Below, piece by piece: positions 56,289 to 63,512 of a stretch of 64,000 nucleotides of DNA. A program made the position numbers and the translations under genes. Every line of letters begins with the position of its first letter. Position 1 is the stretch's first letter. Source of the DNA: Marinobacterium halophilum (lineage in GTDB: Bacteria > Pseudomonadota > Gammaproteobacteria > Pseudomonadales > Balneatricaceae); NCBI RefSeq assembly GCF_003014615.1, contig NZ_PYGI01000001.1, forward strand, positions 124,001 to 188,000, read 5' to 3'. Below the pieces are notes generated by a model. That model worked only from the letters and a program-made list of their open reading frames with translations, did not search any database and was not told the origin of the DNA.

Positions 56289-57947
56289 ATGTACCAGTAC
56301 ACCGAAGTGGATCAGAAGCTGGTAGACGAACGGGTGGAGCAGTACCGCGACCAGACCCGTCGCTACCTGGCAGGCGAGCTGCCGGACGAGGAGTTTCGTG
56401 CCCTGCGCCTGATGAACGGCCTGTATATACAGCGTCAGGCGCCGATGCTGCGCGTGGCCATTCCCTATGGCCTGATGTCCTCGACCCAGCTGCGCAAGAT
56501 GGCCGAGATTGCCCGTACCTATGACAGAGGCTACGGCCACTTCACCACGCGTACCAATATCCAGTACAACTGGCCGACGCTGGAGTCTGTGCCCGATATT
56601 CTGGCGGAGCTGGCGAAAGTGCAGATGCACGCCATTCAGACATCGGGCAACTGTATCCGTAACACCACCACCGACCCGTATGCCGGTGTGATCGCCAGTG
56701 AACTGGAAGATCCGCGCCCCTGGTGCGAGATCATCCGTCAGTGGTCTACATTGCACCCGGAATTTGCTTATCTGCCGCGCAAGTTCAAGATCGCCGTTAC
56801 CGGTGGTCCTGAAGACCGTGCCGCGTCCCAGGTACACGATATCGGCCTGCATCTGGTCAAGAATGAGCAGGGCGAAGTCGGCTTTGAAGTTCTCGTCGGT
56901 GGCGGCTTGGGCCGTACGCCGGTGATCGGCAAGCAGATTCGTCCCTTCCTTGAAGGGCGTGACCTGCTGTCCTATCTGGAAGCGATCCTGCGCGTGTACA
57001 ACCTGAATGGCCGCCGTGACAACAAGTACAAGGCGCGGATCAAGATTCTGGTCAACGCCATGGGCATCGACACCTTCCGCGAACAGGTGGAAGCCGAGTG
57101 GGCGCACATCCGCGAATCCGATCTGCGTTTGTCGCAGAGCGAGATCGATACTGTCAAAGCGCAGTTCACGCCGCCGGCTTATGAAGCACCGGCTGCAGAC
57201 AGTGCGCTGGATGCCCAGCTGGCGGAAAACGAAACCTTCCGTATCTGGTATGAGCGCAACACTGTCGAGCATAAGGTTGAGGGTTACCGGATTGTCGTGG
57301 TGTCGTTGAAGCCTTATTTACAGGCACCGGGCGATATTACCGATATCCAGATGGAAGCTGTGGCTGATCTGGCTGATCGCTTCTCCTTTGGTGAAATTCG
57401 CGCCACGCACCACCAGAACCTGGTGTTGGCTGACGTGAAGCAGAGCGACTTGCTGGAAGTCTGGAAGATTCTGGACGGCAATAGTCTGGCCCGCCCGAAC
57501 ATCGGCACCCTGACCGACATGATTGTCTGTCCCGGTTTTGATTTCTGCAGCCTGGCCAATGCGAAAACACTGAACATTGCCGAACAGATCAACGAAAAGT
57601 TTGAGCATGTCGATTATCTGCATGATATCGGTGACGTGCGCCTGAACATGTCTGGTTGCATCAACGCCTGTGCGCATCACCACGTAGGCCACATTGGCAT
57701 CCTCGGCGTCGACAAGAAAGGCGAAGACTGGTACCAGTTTACGCTGGGCGGCTCTTCTGAAGCCGATGCCTCTCTCGGTAAGGTGCTGGGCAAGTCCATT
57801 GCTGCCGATGAAGTCGCGAACACCATTGAAAAGATTTTGCTGGCGTATATCGACCTGCGCGAATCCGAAGCGGAAAGCTTCCTCGACGTGGTCCGCCGTG
57901 CCGGCCTGAACCCCTTCAAGGAGGCTGTGTATGCCGCTGATCATTGA
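56289..57947 (+). CDS. cysI: Sulfite reductase hemoprotein subunit (CysI-like)
   Basis: A 552-residue siroheme/4Fe-4S reductase with two halves. Siroheme and cluster cysteines lie in CPGFDFC and SGCINAC (about residues 415-460). RTNIQYNWPTL and RATHHQNLVL are the paired siroheme-binding blocks. No CysJ flavoprotein is adjacent, so electrons may come from ferredoxin. Overlaps the DUF934 gene by 17 bases. Confidence 0.94.
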   Translation: MYQYTEVDQKLVDERVEQYRDQTRRYLAGELPDEEFRALRLMNGLYIQRQAPMLRVAIPYGLMSSTQLRKMAEIARTYDRGYGHFTTRTNIQYNWPTLESVPDILAELAKVQMHAIQTSGNCIRNTTTDPYAGVIASELEDPRPWCEIIRQWSTLHPEFAYLPRKFKIAVTGGPEDRAASQVHDIGLHLVKNEQGEVGFEVLVGGGLGRTPVIGKQIRPFLEGRDLLSYLEAILRVYNLNGRRDNKYKARIKILVNAMGIDTFREQVEAEWAHIRESDLRLSQSEIDTVKAQFTPPAYEAPAADSALDAQLAENETFRIWYERNTVEHKVEGYRIVVVSLKPYLQAPGDITDIQMEAVADLADRFSFGEIRATHHQNLVLADVKQSDLLEVWKILDGNSLARPNIGTLTDMIVCPGFDFCSLANAKTLNIAEQINEKFEHVDYLHDIGDVRLNMSGCINACAHHHVGHIGILGVDKKGEDWYQFTLGGSSEADASLGKVLGKSIAADEVANTIEKILLAYIDLRESEAESFLDVVRRAGLNPFKEAVYAADH

Positions 57948-58407
57948 TCGCACTCTGGTAGCTGAAGACAAGTGGACCACCGTGGCAGAGGATCAGGCGA
58001 TCCCTGCTGATGGTGCCATTATCCTGCCGCTGGCGCAGTGGCTGGAACACCACGACGCCTTGAAGGGCCGTGAAGTGGGTGTTCAGGTCAACGGTGACGA
58101 TAACCTGGATCAGGTGCTGGCACTGAATGGCCAGGTTGAGCTGATTGTCGTCGATATTCCGGCTTTCACCGATGGTCGTGGTTTCAGCATCGCACGCCTG
58201 CTGCGCCGTGCCGGTTACGCCGGGCAGCTGCGCGCGGTGGGTGATGTCACCCGTGACCGTCTGGCCCACCTGGAACGCTGCGGCTTCGATGCCATGCTGG
58301 TTCCAGATGATCGCTTTGAATCAGAGACGCTGAATGCATTCGACGAAGTGAGCGTTCGGTATCAGGGCGGTGCATCCGTAACGCGCCCGGCGTACCCGCA
58401 AAGCTGA
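57931..58407 (+). CDS. DUF934 family protein, sulfite reductase-associated
   Basis: A 158-residue cytoplasmic protein in the DUF934 family (PLAQWLEHHDALKGREVGVQVNGDDN; RGFSIARLLRRAGYAGQLRAVGDV). It is almost always encoded next to CysI in proteobacteria and needed for sulfite reductase function in some studies; the exact role is unknown to me. It overlaps cysI by 17 bases and precedes cysH by 14. Confidence 0.88.
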   Translation: MPLIIDRTLVAEDKWTTVAEDQAIPADGAIILPLAQWLEHHDALKGREVGVQVNGDDNLDQVLALNGQVELIVVDIPAFTDGRGFSIARLLRRAGYAGQLRAVGDVTRDRLAHLERCGFDAMLVPDDRFESETLNAFDEVSVRYQGGASVTRPAYPQS

Positions 58408-58421
58408 TAAGGAGAACAGGA

Positions 58422-59045
58422 ATGAGCATCGATCTGGCTGCCGCCAACGCTGAGCTGGCGGGTAAAACGCCGCAGGAGATCGTCGCCTGGGCCATCGCCC
58501 ATAGCGACAAGCCACTGGTAACCACCAACTTCCGCCCCTATGAGTCGGTGATCCTGCACATGGCGGTGCAGGCCAAGCCTGACATCAAGGTGCTGTGGGT
58601 GGATTCAGGCTACAACACCTCGGCGACGTACCGTTTCGCGGAACAGTTGATCAAGGATTTGAGCCTGAACATCGTCACCTACATTCCCGAGATGAGCGCC
58701 GCACGTCGCAACGTGCTCATGGGCGGTATCCCGGATGTTGATGATGCTCAGCATGACGAGTTTACCCGTCAAGTGAAGCTGGAACCGTTTCAGCGCGCAC
58801 TGGCGGAGCTGAAACCGGATCTGTGGCTCAACGCCATCCGCAAGGATCAGACCGAGTTTCGCCAGTCACTGGATATCGTCTCGGCAAGCAAGGACGGCAT
58901 CATTAAGGTGGCCCCGCTGTTCAACTGGACAGAAGCGGACATGGACGCCTATCTGGCTGAGCACAACCTGCCCAATGAACACGACTACTTCGACCCGACC
59001 AAGGCGCTCGAAACCCGTGAGTGCGGGTTGCATACGCAGTTGTAA
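58422..59045 (+). CDS. cysH: Phosphoadenylyl-sulfate reductase CysH
   Basis: A 207-residue thioredoxin-dependent reductase. PP-loop region VTTNFRPYESVILHM, VDSGYNT, and the catalytic ECGLH (residues about 202-206) are present. The paired CC...C cluster motifs of APS reductases are absent, so PAPS is the probable substrate. Somewhat short compared with E. coli CysH (244). An APS kinase must be encoded elsewhere. Confidence 0.93.
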   Translation: MSIDLAAANAELAGKTPQEIVAWAIAHSDKPLVTTNFRPYESVILHMAVQAKPDIKVLWVDSGYNTSATYRFAEQLIKDLSLNIVTYIPEMSAARRNVLMGGIPDVDDAQHDEFTRQVKLEPFQRALAELKPDLWLNAIRKDQTEFRQSLDIVSASKDGIIKVAPLFNWTEADMDAYLAEHNLPNEHDYFDPTKALETRECGLHTQL

Positions 59046-59068
59046 GCGTATCCTGTCGTTGTCTTTAA

Positions 59069-59093
59069 AAGCCCGCCGTGTGCGGGTTTTTTT
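59069..59093 (+). terminator. Rho-independent terminator after cysH
   Basis: CCCGC and GCGGG pair around CGTGT and are followed by seven thymines. It lies 23 bases after the cysH stop, ending the cysI-DUF934-cysH transcript. Confidence 0.88.
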
Positions 59094-59131
59094 ATGGTTG
59101 TAGCGGTCCTCGTGGGGACTTATCGAGTGTG

Positions 59132-59521
59132 TTAAGAGCCGAGATCGACGATCAGCAAGTCAGTCTTTACGTTGTTGACGAGTTTGGGTACTGAACTGAA
59201 TATGCGGCTAATCAGGTTGTGGTGGTGGCCACAGACAACCAGATCAACATCACTGGTTTCGACCAAACCGGCCACCTTCATATGTAAATCACCTATAACC
59301 GACAAAGTCTCCGTGACCGGGTAACCACATCCATCAGCAAGCTTTTGCAGTTGCGCCTGTATGCGTATCTCCTCTTTTGGATACTCCCTCAGACGATCCG
59401 TTTCGACATACACAATCGAAAGCTTGCTGTTAGCCGGTTTGGCTTGCTCGATGGCTTTATCGATAAGTGTTTTACTGGCATCGGACAGGTCCACGGTGAC
59501 CAGAACATGTTGGTAGCTCAT
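59132..59521 (-). CDS. Universal stress protein (single domain)
   Basis: A 129-residue UspA with MSYQHVLVTVDLSDASK at the start and VVCGHHHNLISR near the end; the nucleotide-binding G-2x-G-9x-G loop is replaced by GHHHNL, so it resembles the UspA subgroup that does not bind ATP. I chose ATG 59521 behind an AGGAG site. It is the last ordinary chromosomal gene before the integron. Confidence 0.9.
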   Translation of the reverse strand: MSYQHVLVTVDLSDASKTLIDKAIEQAKPANSKLSIVYVETDRLREYPKEEIRIQAQLQKLADGCGYPVTETLSVIGDLHMKVAGLVETSDVDLVVCGHHHNLISRIFSSVPKLVNNVKTDLLIVDLGS

Positions 59522-59780
59522 TACTGTTCTCCTACTTAAAGGATTAGGCACTTTTACAAGCTTAGCAGGTCGGGGGAGGCGGGGGGTATTCGGTTGCTGC
59601 CTGTCCGGAAGTGCGGGCAATACCCTCTACTCACGCAGTATGATATTGCTTCAAACAGACATTTTGGGCAAAGTAGAAAAAGTGCCAGCAGGGAGTTAGC
59701 GGGCTGATTCAGAATCCGGGCGCATGCCGGGCAGCAGGGACGCAAGAATGCCATCCAGATGTATGCAGCATCTTTATATC
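59522..59780. other. Region between uspA and the integrase fragment, no gene
   Basis: No recognisable gene. The bases next to 59780 continue the reading frame of the truncated integrase only up to a stop, and no match to the missing catalytic part can be read in any frame. A 77-residue minus-strand frame with many cysteines (59554-59787) overlaps the end of the integrase fragment but resembles no family. This is probably the boundary of the deletion that removed the integrase C-terminus. Confidence 0.5.
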
Positions 59781-60311
59781 TCAGCACCTCAGCACAGCCG
59801 TGGCTGTCATCAGCGGCTGCTGCCAGCCCTTGTCGTTAATCACCCGAACTTGCCTGTAGTCGAAATCGACATCCTTGACTCTAAGGCGTACCAGTTCAAT
59901 GCGTCGCAACCCCGAACCGTACAGCATGGCCGTCATCAGATAGTGGACACCCGTCAGTTGACTAAGCAGAGCAGCCACTTCCTTGCTTGTCAGTACAACG
60001 GGCAGTTTGCGTGGTTTGCGGGACGGGCGAAATCCGGACAGGTCGCCCACCGTTTGTCCCAGGAATTTGGTTTTAAGAAAAACGATGGCATTCAAGGCAA
60101 GTGCCTGGGTAGCAGCCGCGACGTTGCGGTCGGTGGCAAGAAAAGTCAGAAACCGAATGATGTCCTCATCATGCAGCTGACTTGGGTGGCGCTTGCCGCT
60201 ATACAGAATGAAATACTTGATCCAGTAAAGATATGTGCTGATCGTCCGCCGGCTGTAGCGTTGGACCTGCATAAAGTCCTCAACGGATTTGAGAAAGGGA
60301 GAGCTCGACAT
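59781..60311 (-). pseudogene. Truncated integron integrase (IntI), N-terminal half
   Basis: 176 residues remain: N-terminal SAM-like domain (FLKSVEDFMQVQRYSRRTISTYLYW), the RKLPVVLTSKEV linker and box 1 of the catalytic domain (YGSGLRRIELVRLRVKDVDFDY), with the first catalytic arginine. It breaks off after VINDKGW and a few unrelated residues. Missing are the catalytic lysine region, the IntI-specific patch, the HxxR box and the tyrosine, about 150 residues. It is close to integrases of chromosomal integrons. The start is ATG 60311. It points away from the cassettes, as intI does. Without another integrase, the array cannot move by itself. Confidence 0.9.
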
Positions 60312-60467
60312 GTACCACACCTCATCCATGAAATGTATGCAGACCGTTATACCCGCTGGGTGATGTGATGTCGAGAAAAGCACCTTTTTTTCTGGGTACT
60401 TTAGTACGAAGTTATTGTATTTCAATGAATTATGAAGCGGTTGTCAGGATTAAAAGGTATACCCGCT

Positions 60468-60512
60468 AATAATTATTATGAGGTCGCAGACCTCATAAAT
60501 AGACTGTTATGC
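60468..60512 (+). other. attI-position recombination site, copy 1 of the 43-bp repeat
   Basis: This site joins the integron platform to cassette 1. Its end GTTATGC (60506-60512) is the recombination core, since cassette 1 ends with the exact complement GCATAAC (61057-61063). The 43 bases 60468-60510 recur at 62398-62440 with one mismatch. The site contains a perfect hairpin TTATGAGGTC/GACCTCATAA with a GCA loop, unlike the usual attI, so it may be a reduced attC or an attI of unusual form. It lies about 160-200 bases from the integrase start, as attI does. Confidence 0.6.
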
Positions 60513-60547
60513 ACTAATGCTCAGCTAGGAGCACATAGGAGAGAAAG

Positions 60548-61054
60548 ATGGATTTTGACAAGCTCGCATACCCAGAAACATTGACTATCGCAGGCACGGA
60601 ATACAAAGGGAAACGCAACATGTCCAAAGGTCAAGTTCTGGTGCCATACACAGATGAACCAGATGTAGGTATTGGCGATGTTATTACTCAGAAATCAGGT
60701 AAGCGTGAAATACATCTCAAAGTTATAGATGCTTCATTCCTAGAGGACGGATCTTTAGGGGTAGGTACTACGCATCCTCACATGCTGACTCTTAAAGTCG
60801 AAAACACAACTGCACAGCCTCATGTTACTAAACACGGTGATTCAACTTTCAATATTGGATCAATAAATGGCGAAAATGTACAAGTTGGTAACAGTAATAC
60901 ATTGACAACTAATGTCACCATTCAGGAGTTAGCGGAAAAGATCGCTAAAAGTGATGATCCTGAGGCCAAATCAAAACTGAAAGAGTTTTTACAAAACAGC
61001 ACTGTTGGTAGCCTTATTGGTGCAGGTGCTTCAGCTTTGATAGGCATATTGTAA
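60548..61054 (+). CDS. Cassette 1: small protein with RHIM/amyloid-like motif and hydrophobic C-terminus
   Basis: A 168-residue protein with no family I can name for its N-terminal half. The middle carries FNIGSINGENVQVGNSNTL (residues about 102-119): VQVGNSN (111-117) matches the core of RHIM and related bacterial/fungal amyloid-signalling motifs (V/I-Q-V/I/L-G-x-x-N) and has the GxxN spacing twice. Then follows an amphipathic helix (TIQELAEKIA, KLKEFLQ) and a glycine/alanine hydrophobic end, STVGSLIGAGASALIGIL (151-168), which may insert into a membrane. A 5' AGGAGA site precedes the ATG. The cassette boundaries are 60507-61125. Confidence 0.75.
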   Translation: MDFDKLAYPETLTIAGTEYKGKRNMSKGQVLVPYTDEPDVGIGDVITQKSGKREIHLKVIDASFLEDGSLGVGTTHPHMLTLKVENTTAQPHVTKHGDSTFNIGSINGENVQVGNSNTLTTNVTIQELAEKIAKSDDPEAKSKLKEFLQNSTVGSLIGAGASALIGIL

Positions 61055-61056
61055 GT

Positions 61057-61131
61057 GCATAACAAAGCCAGCCAATTCGCCAGCAAGCTGGCTGGACTCG
61101 TTTCACTCGCCATTGCTGGCAGGCGTTAGCT
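61057..61131 (+). other. attC site of cassette 1
   Basis: Starts with GCATAAC (61057-61063), the complement of cassette 1's own core GTTATGC, and ends with GTTAGCT (61125-61131), the core of the next site. Between them, internal palindromic arms (CCAGC...GCTGG) fold the site. 75 bases, ordinary attC length. Cassette 2 begins at 61126. Confidence 0.88.
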
Positions 61132-61151
61132 GTCACGAAGGAATCGTAGTA

Positions 61152-61784
61152 ATGAATGGAAGTTTAAATCGCTGGTACTATTTTTCAGGATTATTAGCCC
61201 CAATTTGGTTACTTCTTGGGGTGGTAATTGCGGGAAGCCTTTATCCAGAATATAGCCATTACAATCAGGCTATGAGTGAGCTTGGTGCTAAAGGATCACC
61301 AACGCATATACTTTCCCCGATTATTAATAATTATCCATTGAGCGTGCTATTCATGCTTTTTGGTATTGGTATTGTCAAAACATTTACCACTTCAAAATTG
61401 GCTCGCATTTCTGGAGTATTGATTATTATTCATGGGTTAAGCAGTTTTTCAGCAGGCTTTTTCTCGTGTGATGTTGGTTGTTCTCTAGAGTCACCATCAA
61501 GAGAACAAAATATACATAATATTTCTGGCTTAATACTGTTTTTTAGCCTCTTATTTTCAAGTTTGATATGGATATTTATATCTAATCGTTGTTTGGGAGT
61601 GAAATGGTTTGGCTGGTTTTCACTAGCGTGCTCTCTTGTTGCTGTAGCGTTATTACCGCTTATGGCAGGAGCAGTAGAATCAGGAGAGGGTTTTGGTTTA
61701 TATCAACGGCTTAACTATGGCTCTCAAGCTTTGTGGGTTTTCGTATTCTCATTGATTTTACTGCGGCTCAAGGTAACCAGCTAA
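61152..61784 (+). CDS. Cassette 2: DUF998 family membrane protein
   Basis: A 210-residue protein with about six membrane helices, starting MNGSLNRWYYFSGLLAPIWLLLGVVIAGSLYPEY and with the NQAMSELGAKGSP loop, which is the mark of DUF998 (eukaryotic FRRS/DUF998-like, function unknown). The ORF opens at 61113, but the attC end at 61131 shows that the true start is ATG 61152. The stop lies inside the following attC, as is usual for compact cassettes. Strongly AT-rich relative to the chromosome before the array. Confidence 0.85.
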   Translation: MNGSLNRWYYFSGLLAPIWLLLGVVIAGSLYPEYSHYNQAMSELGAKGSPTHILSPIINNYPLSVLFMLFGIGIVKTFTTSKLARISGVLIIIHGLSSFSAGFFSCDVGCSLESPSREQNIHNISGLILFFSLLFSSLIWIFISNRCLGVKWFGWFSLACSLVAVALLPLMAGAVESGEGFGLYQRLNYGSQALWVFVFSLILLRLKVTS

Positions 61785-61832
61785 CAAGCAAAGGCAGGCG
61801 GATGCTGCGCACCGCTGCTTTGGGCGTTAACT
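61779..61832 (+). other. attC site of cassette 2
   Basis: AGCTAAC (61779-61785) pairs with cassette 2's own core GTTAGCT; the site ends GTTAACT (61826-61832), the start core of cassette 3. 54 bases with paired GCAAAGGCAG/CTGCTTTGGC-like arms. Cassette 3 begins at 61827. Confidence 0.85.
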
Positions 61833-61859
61833 CTATAAACTCAACAAAAAGGAAAACAC

Positions 61860-62402
61860 ATGAAAATTTTAAAAACCTTATCAATTGCAGGCGTCGCTTT
61901 TTACACTGTTGGCTGCACACATATGACAAGTAACTATGGAGCCTCTCCAGATAACGTAGATAAAATAAGAAACTCCGGTATTACAGAGTTATCAGTAGGT
62001 GAGTTTGTTTCAAAGAATAGCGATACCACTTCAATAACCTGCAGAGCAGCGGGTCCGGTGAAAAACCAGAATAATGTTAGCTTCGAGAACTATATTGAAA
62101 ACGCAATTAAAAACGACTTAGAAATGGCCGGTGTGTACAAAGAGAGCTCTAATATTAAAATCTCTGGCGCTATAGAAAAACTAGATTTTAACTCCAATAT
62201 CGGTGCCGGGAAGTGGATGATAAATGCAACAATTTCATCGCCTAAATCACAAGGGTACACTGTACAGAGCACGTATAATTTCTCTACAAACTTTGTTGCC
62301 GACAAAGCTTGTCAACAAGTTGCTCAAGCGTATGAACCAGCCGTTGAAAATTTTATTAACCAAATTGTGACTCACCCAGAATTTTCATCATTAGCAAAAT
62401 AA
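61860..62402 (+). CDS. Cassette 3: putative lipoprotein of unknown function
   Basis: A 180-residue protein with a lipobox (AFYTVGC, cysteine at about residue 19) after a basic-hydrophobic leader, so it should be an outer- or inner-membrane lipoprotein. The mature part has no recognisable domain; it is rich in beta-type sequence with a C-terminal helix (KACQQVAQAYEPAVENFIN). The start follows an AAAAAGGAAAAC site. Its stop codon TAA (62400-62402) falls inside the 43-bp repeat, so the C-terminus may have been altered by the rearrangement that put the repeat there. Confidence 0.75.
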   Translation: MKILKTLSIAGVAFYTVGCTHMTSNYGASPDNVDKIRNSGITELSVGEFVSKNSDTTSITCRAAGPVKNQNNVSFENYIENAIKNDLEMAGVYKESSNIKISGAIEKLDFNSNIGAGKWMINATISSPKSQGYTVQSTYNFSTNFVADKACQQVAQAYEPAVENFINQIVTHPEFSSLAK

Positions 62403-62442
62403 TTATTATGAGGTCGCAGACCTCATAACTAGACTGTTATAT
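62398..62442 (+). other. Copy 2 of the 43-bp recombination site, in place of cassette 3's attC
   Basis: Bases 62398-62440 repeat 60468-60510 with a single difference (C for A at 62429). The core GTTATAT is at 62436-62442; cassette 4 starts there because its own attC begins with the complement ATATAAC (62897-62903). A normal attC for cassette 3 would start with AGTTAAC (complement of GTTAACT); no such sequence is present near the end of cassette 3. The attI-position site therefore seems to have been copied here. Confidence 0.65.
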
Positions 62443-62458
62443 TTTTTGAGAGATTATC

Positions 62459-62893
62459 ATGGAACGAAAAAACTCAATATTTGGAATAGTCGGTATCCTC
62501 TTGGGTAGCATTGCTTTATTACTCTCACTTACTCATTTCTGGGCAGGTCCTTTTTCTCCACAACCAACTATCGAAACTGTAGTAGCAGAGAAGGCTGCAT
62601 CTATTCGTAGTGCGGCTCTAAGTGCATTGAAGGGTGAGGAGCCGATCCAGGAGTACCAAACCTCAAGCTGGGATTTAGATAGGGCAACTGAGGTCATAAC
62701 AGCTGTGTTAGGTGGGTTAGCATTCATCCTGAGTATCGTTGGCTTTGCCAGGCATGAGCCTAAACGTGTTGTCGGTGGTGCTGCAGCATTGGGTATCAGT
62801 GCTGTCGCATTTCAATTCATTGCAATGTATGCAATGGCACTACTAGTCGTAATCTTAATTGCAGCCGTATTATCTGGGTTAGGTGTTGGGTAA
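62459..62893 (+). CDS. Cassette 4: small three-helix membrane protein, unknown function
   Basis: A 144-residue protein with hydrophobic segments at about residues 9-31, 78-96 and 106-143 and a mildly charged loop (TIETVVAEKAASIRSAALSALKGEEPIQ). No family assignment is possible from the sequence. ATG follows a GAGAGATTATC stretch. Cassette limits 62437-62976. Confidence 0.75.
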   Translation: MERKNSIFGIVGILLGSIALLLSLTHFWAGPFSPQPTIETVVAEKAASIRSAALSALKGEEPIQEYQTSSWDLDRATEVITAVLGGLAFILSIVGFARHEPKRVVGGAAALGISAVAFQFIAMYAMALLVVILIAAVLSGLGVG

Positions 62894-62896
62894 AAA

Positions 62897-62982
62897 ATAT
62901 AACAAAGCGTTGAAAATCGTTCGCTTTGCTCACTGGGACCTCAAAAGCTACGCTTTTTCGTCCCTTTAACGAAGCGTTAGCT
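62897..62982 (+). other. attC site of cassette 4
   Basis: Begins ATATAAC (62897-62903), the complement of cassette 4's start core GTTATAT, and ends GTTAGCT (62976-62982). 86 bases, with arms including CAAAGCG.../...CGCTTTG. Its tail GCGTTAGCT resembles those of attC-1 and attC-5. Confidence 0.88.
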
Positions 62983-62998
62983 TTTCCGGAGATACTAC

Positions 62999-63409
62999 AT
63001 GGAAGACAACGAATGCCGGGTTTATTTTGGTCTATATGGAGACGATTTTGACCCAAAGGAGATAACGAGCATTCTAGGAATAGATCCTACCTCTACAAAA
63101 CGGAGAGGTGAAAATGTACCCAATAGTGTTCCAAAATTTAGTTCTTGGACTCTCTCTACTGGTAATGCTGCTGGGGATTCTGCCGATGTATACGAACTGT
63201 TTTCAGAGATAGTCAATAAACTTCAGCCAAAGAAGGACCTAATAATTGAAGCAATGAGAAGATTCAGTGCTTTTTCAAAGCTACAAGTCGTCTTATCTAT
63301 CTCTATAAAAGAAAATGTGTCGACACCAGGAATAGGATTCGATGTAGATACAATAAAATTTTTTGGGGAAATCGGTGCTTTCATCGATATCGACACCTAC
63401 AAAGAGTGA
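62999..63409 (+). CDS. Cassette 5: DUF4279-like protein
   Basis: A 136-residue soluble protein. CRVYFGLYGDDFDPKEITSILGIDPT with the later SSWTLSTGNAAGDSADVYELFSEIV is the DUF4279 pattern, a family common on mobile elements and integron cassettes; its function is unknown, and some members lie near defence or toxin genes. The cassette runs 62977-63493. A CCGGAGATACTAC leader precedes the ATG. Confidence 0.83.
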   Translation: MEDNECRVYFGLYGDDFDPKEITSILGIDPTSTKRRGENVPNSVPKFSSWTLSTGNAAGDSADVYELFSEIVNKLQPKKDLIIEAMRRFSAFSKLQVVLSISIKENVSTPGIGFDVDTIKFFGEIGAFIDIDTYKE

Positions 63410-63499
63410 AGCTAACAAAATGGTGTTGTTCGCCGCTGTCGCGGCTGGGACCTCCACTACGCTGGCGCTTCGTTCCGGCCCCAAACCACGGCGTTAGCT
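63410..63499 (+). other. attC site of cassette 5
   Basis: AGCTAAC (63410-63416) is the complement of cassette 5's own core GTTAGCT; the site ends GTTAGCT (63493-63499). 90 bases with the shared GCTGGGACCTCC stretch seen in attC-4 as CACTGGGACCTC. Stop codon of cassette 5 just precedes it. Confidence 0.88.
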
Positions 63500-63512
63500 T
63501 TAAGGAATAACT

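Noticed and set aside
56223-57272. 349-residue open frame on the minus strand inside cysI
   Set aside because: It is the antisense shadow of a well-supported sulfite reductase gene; its sequence matches no family and follows from GC-rich codon use.
58422-59045. APS reductase instead of PAPS reductase for CysH
   Set aside because: The two CC motifs that bind the 4Fe-4S cluster of APS reductases are absent.
59554-59787. 77-residue cysteine-rich frame between uspA and the integrase fragment
   Set aside because: Low-complexity, no start signal, no family; probably junk at the deletion boundary.
60312-60467. LexA box for the integrase promoter
   Set aside because: Integron integrases are often SOS-controlled, but I found no CTGT-n8-ACAG match in the gap; a promoter for the cassettes was also not convincingly visible.
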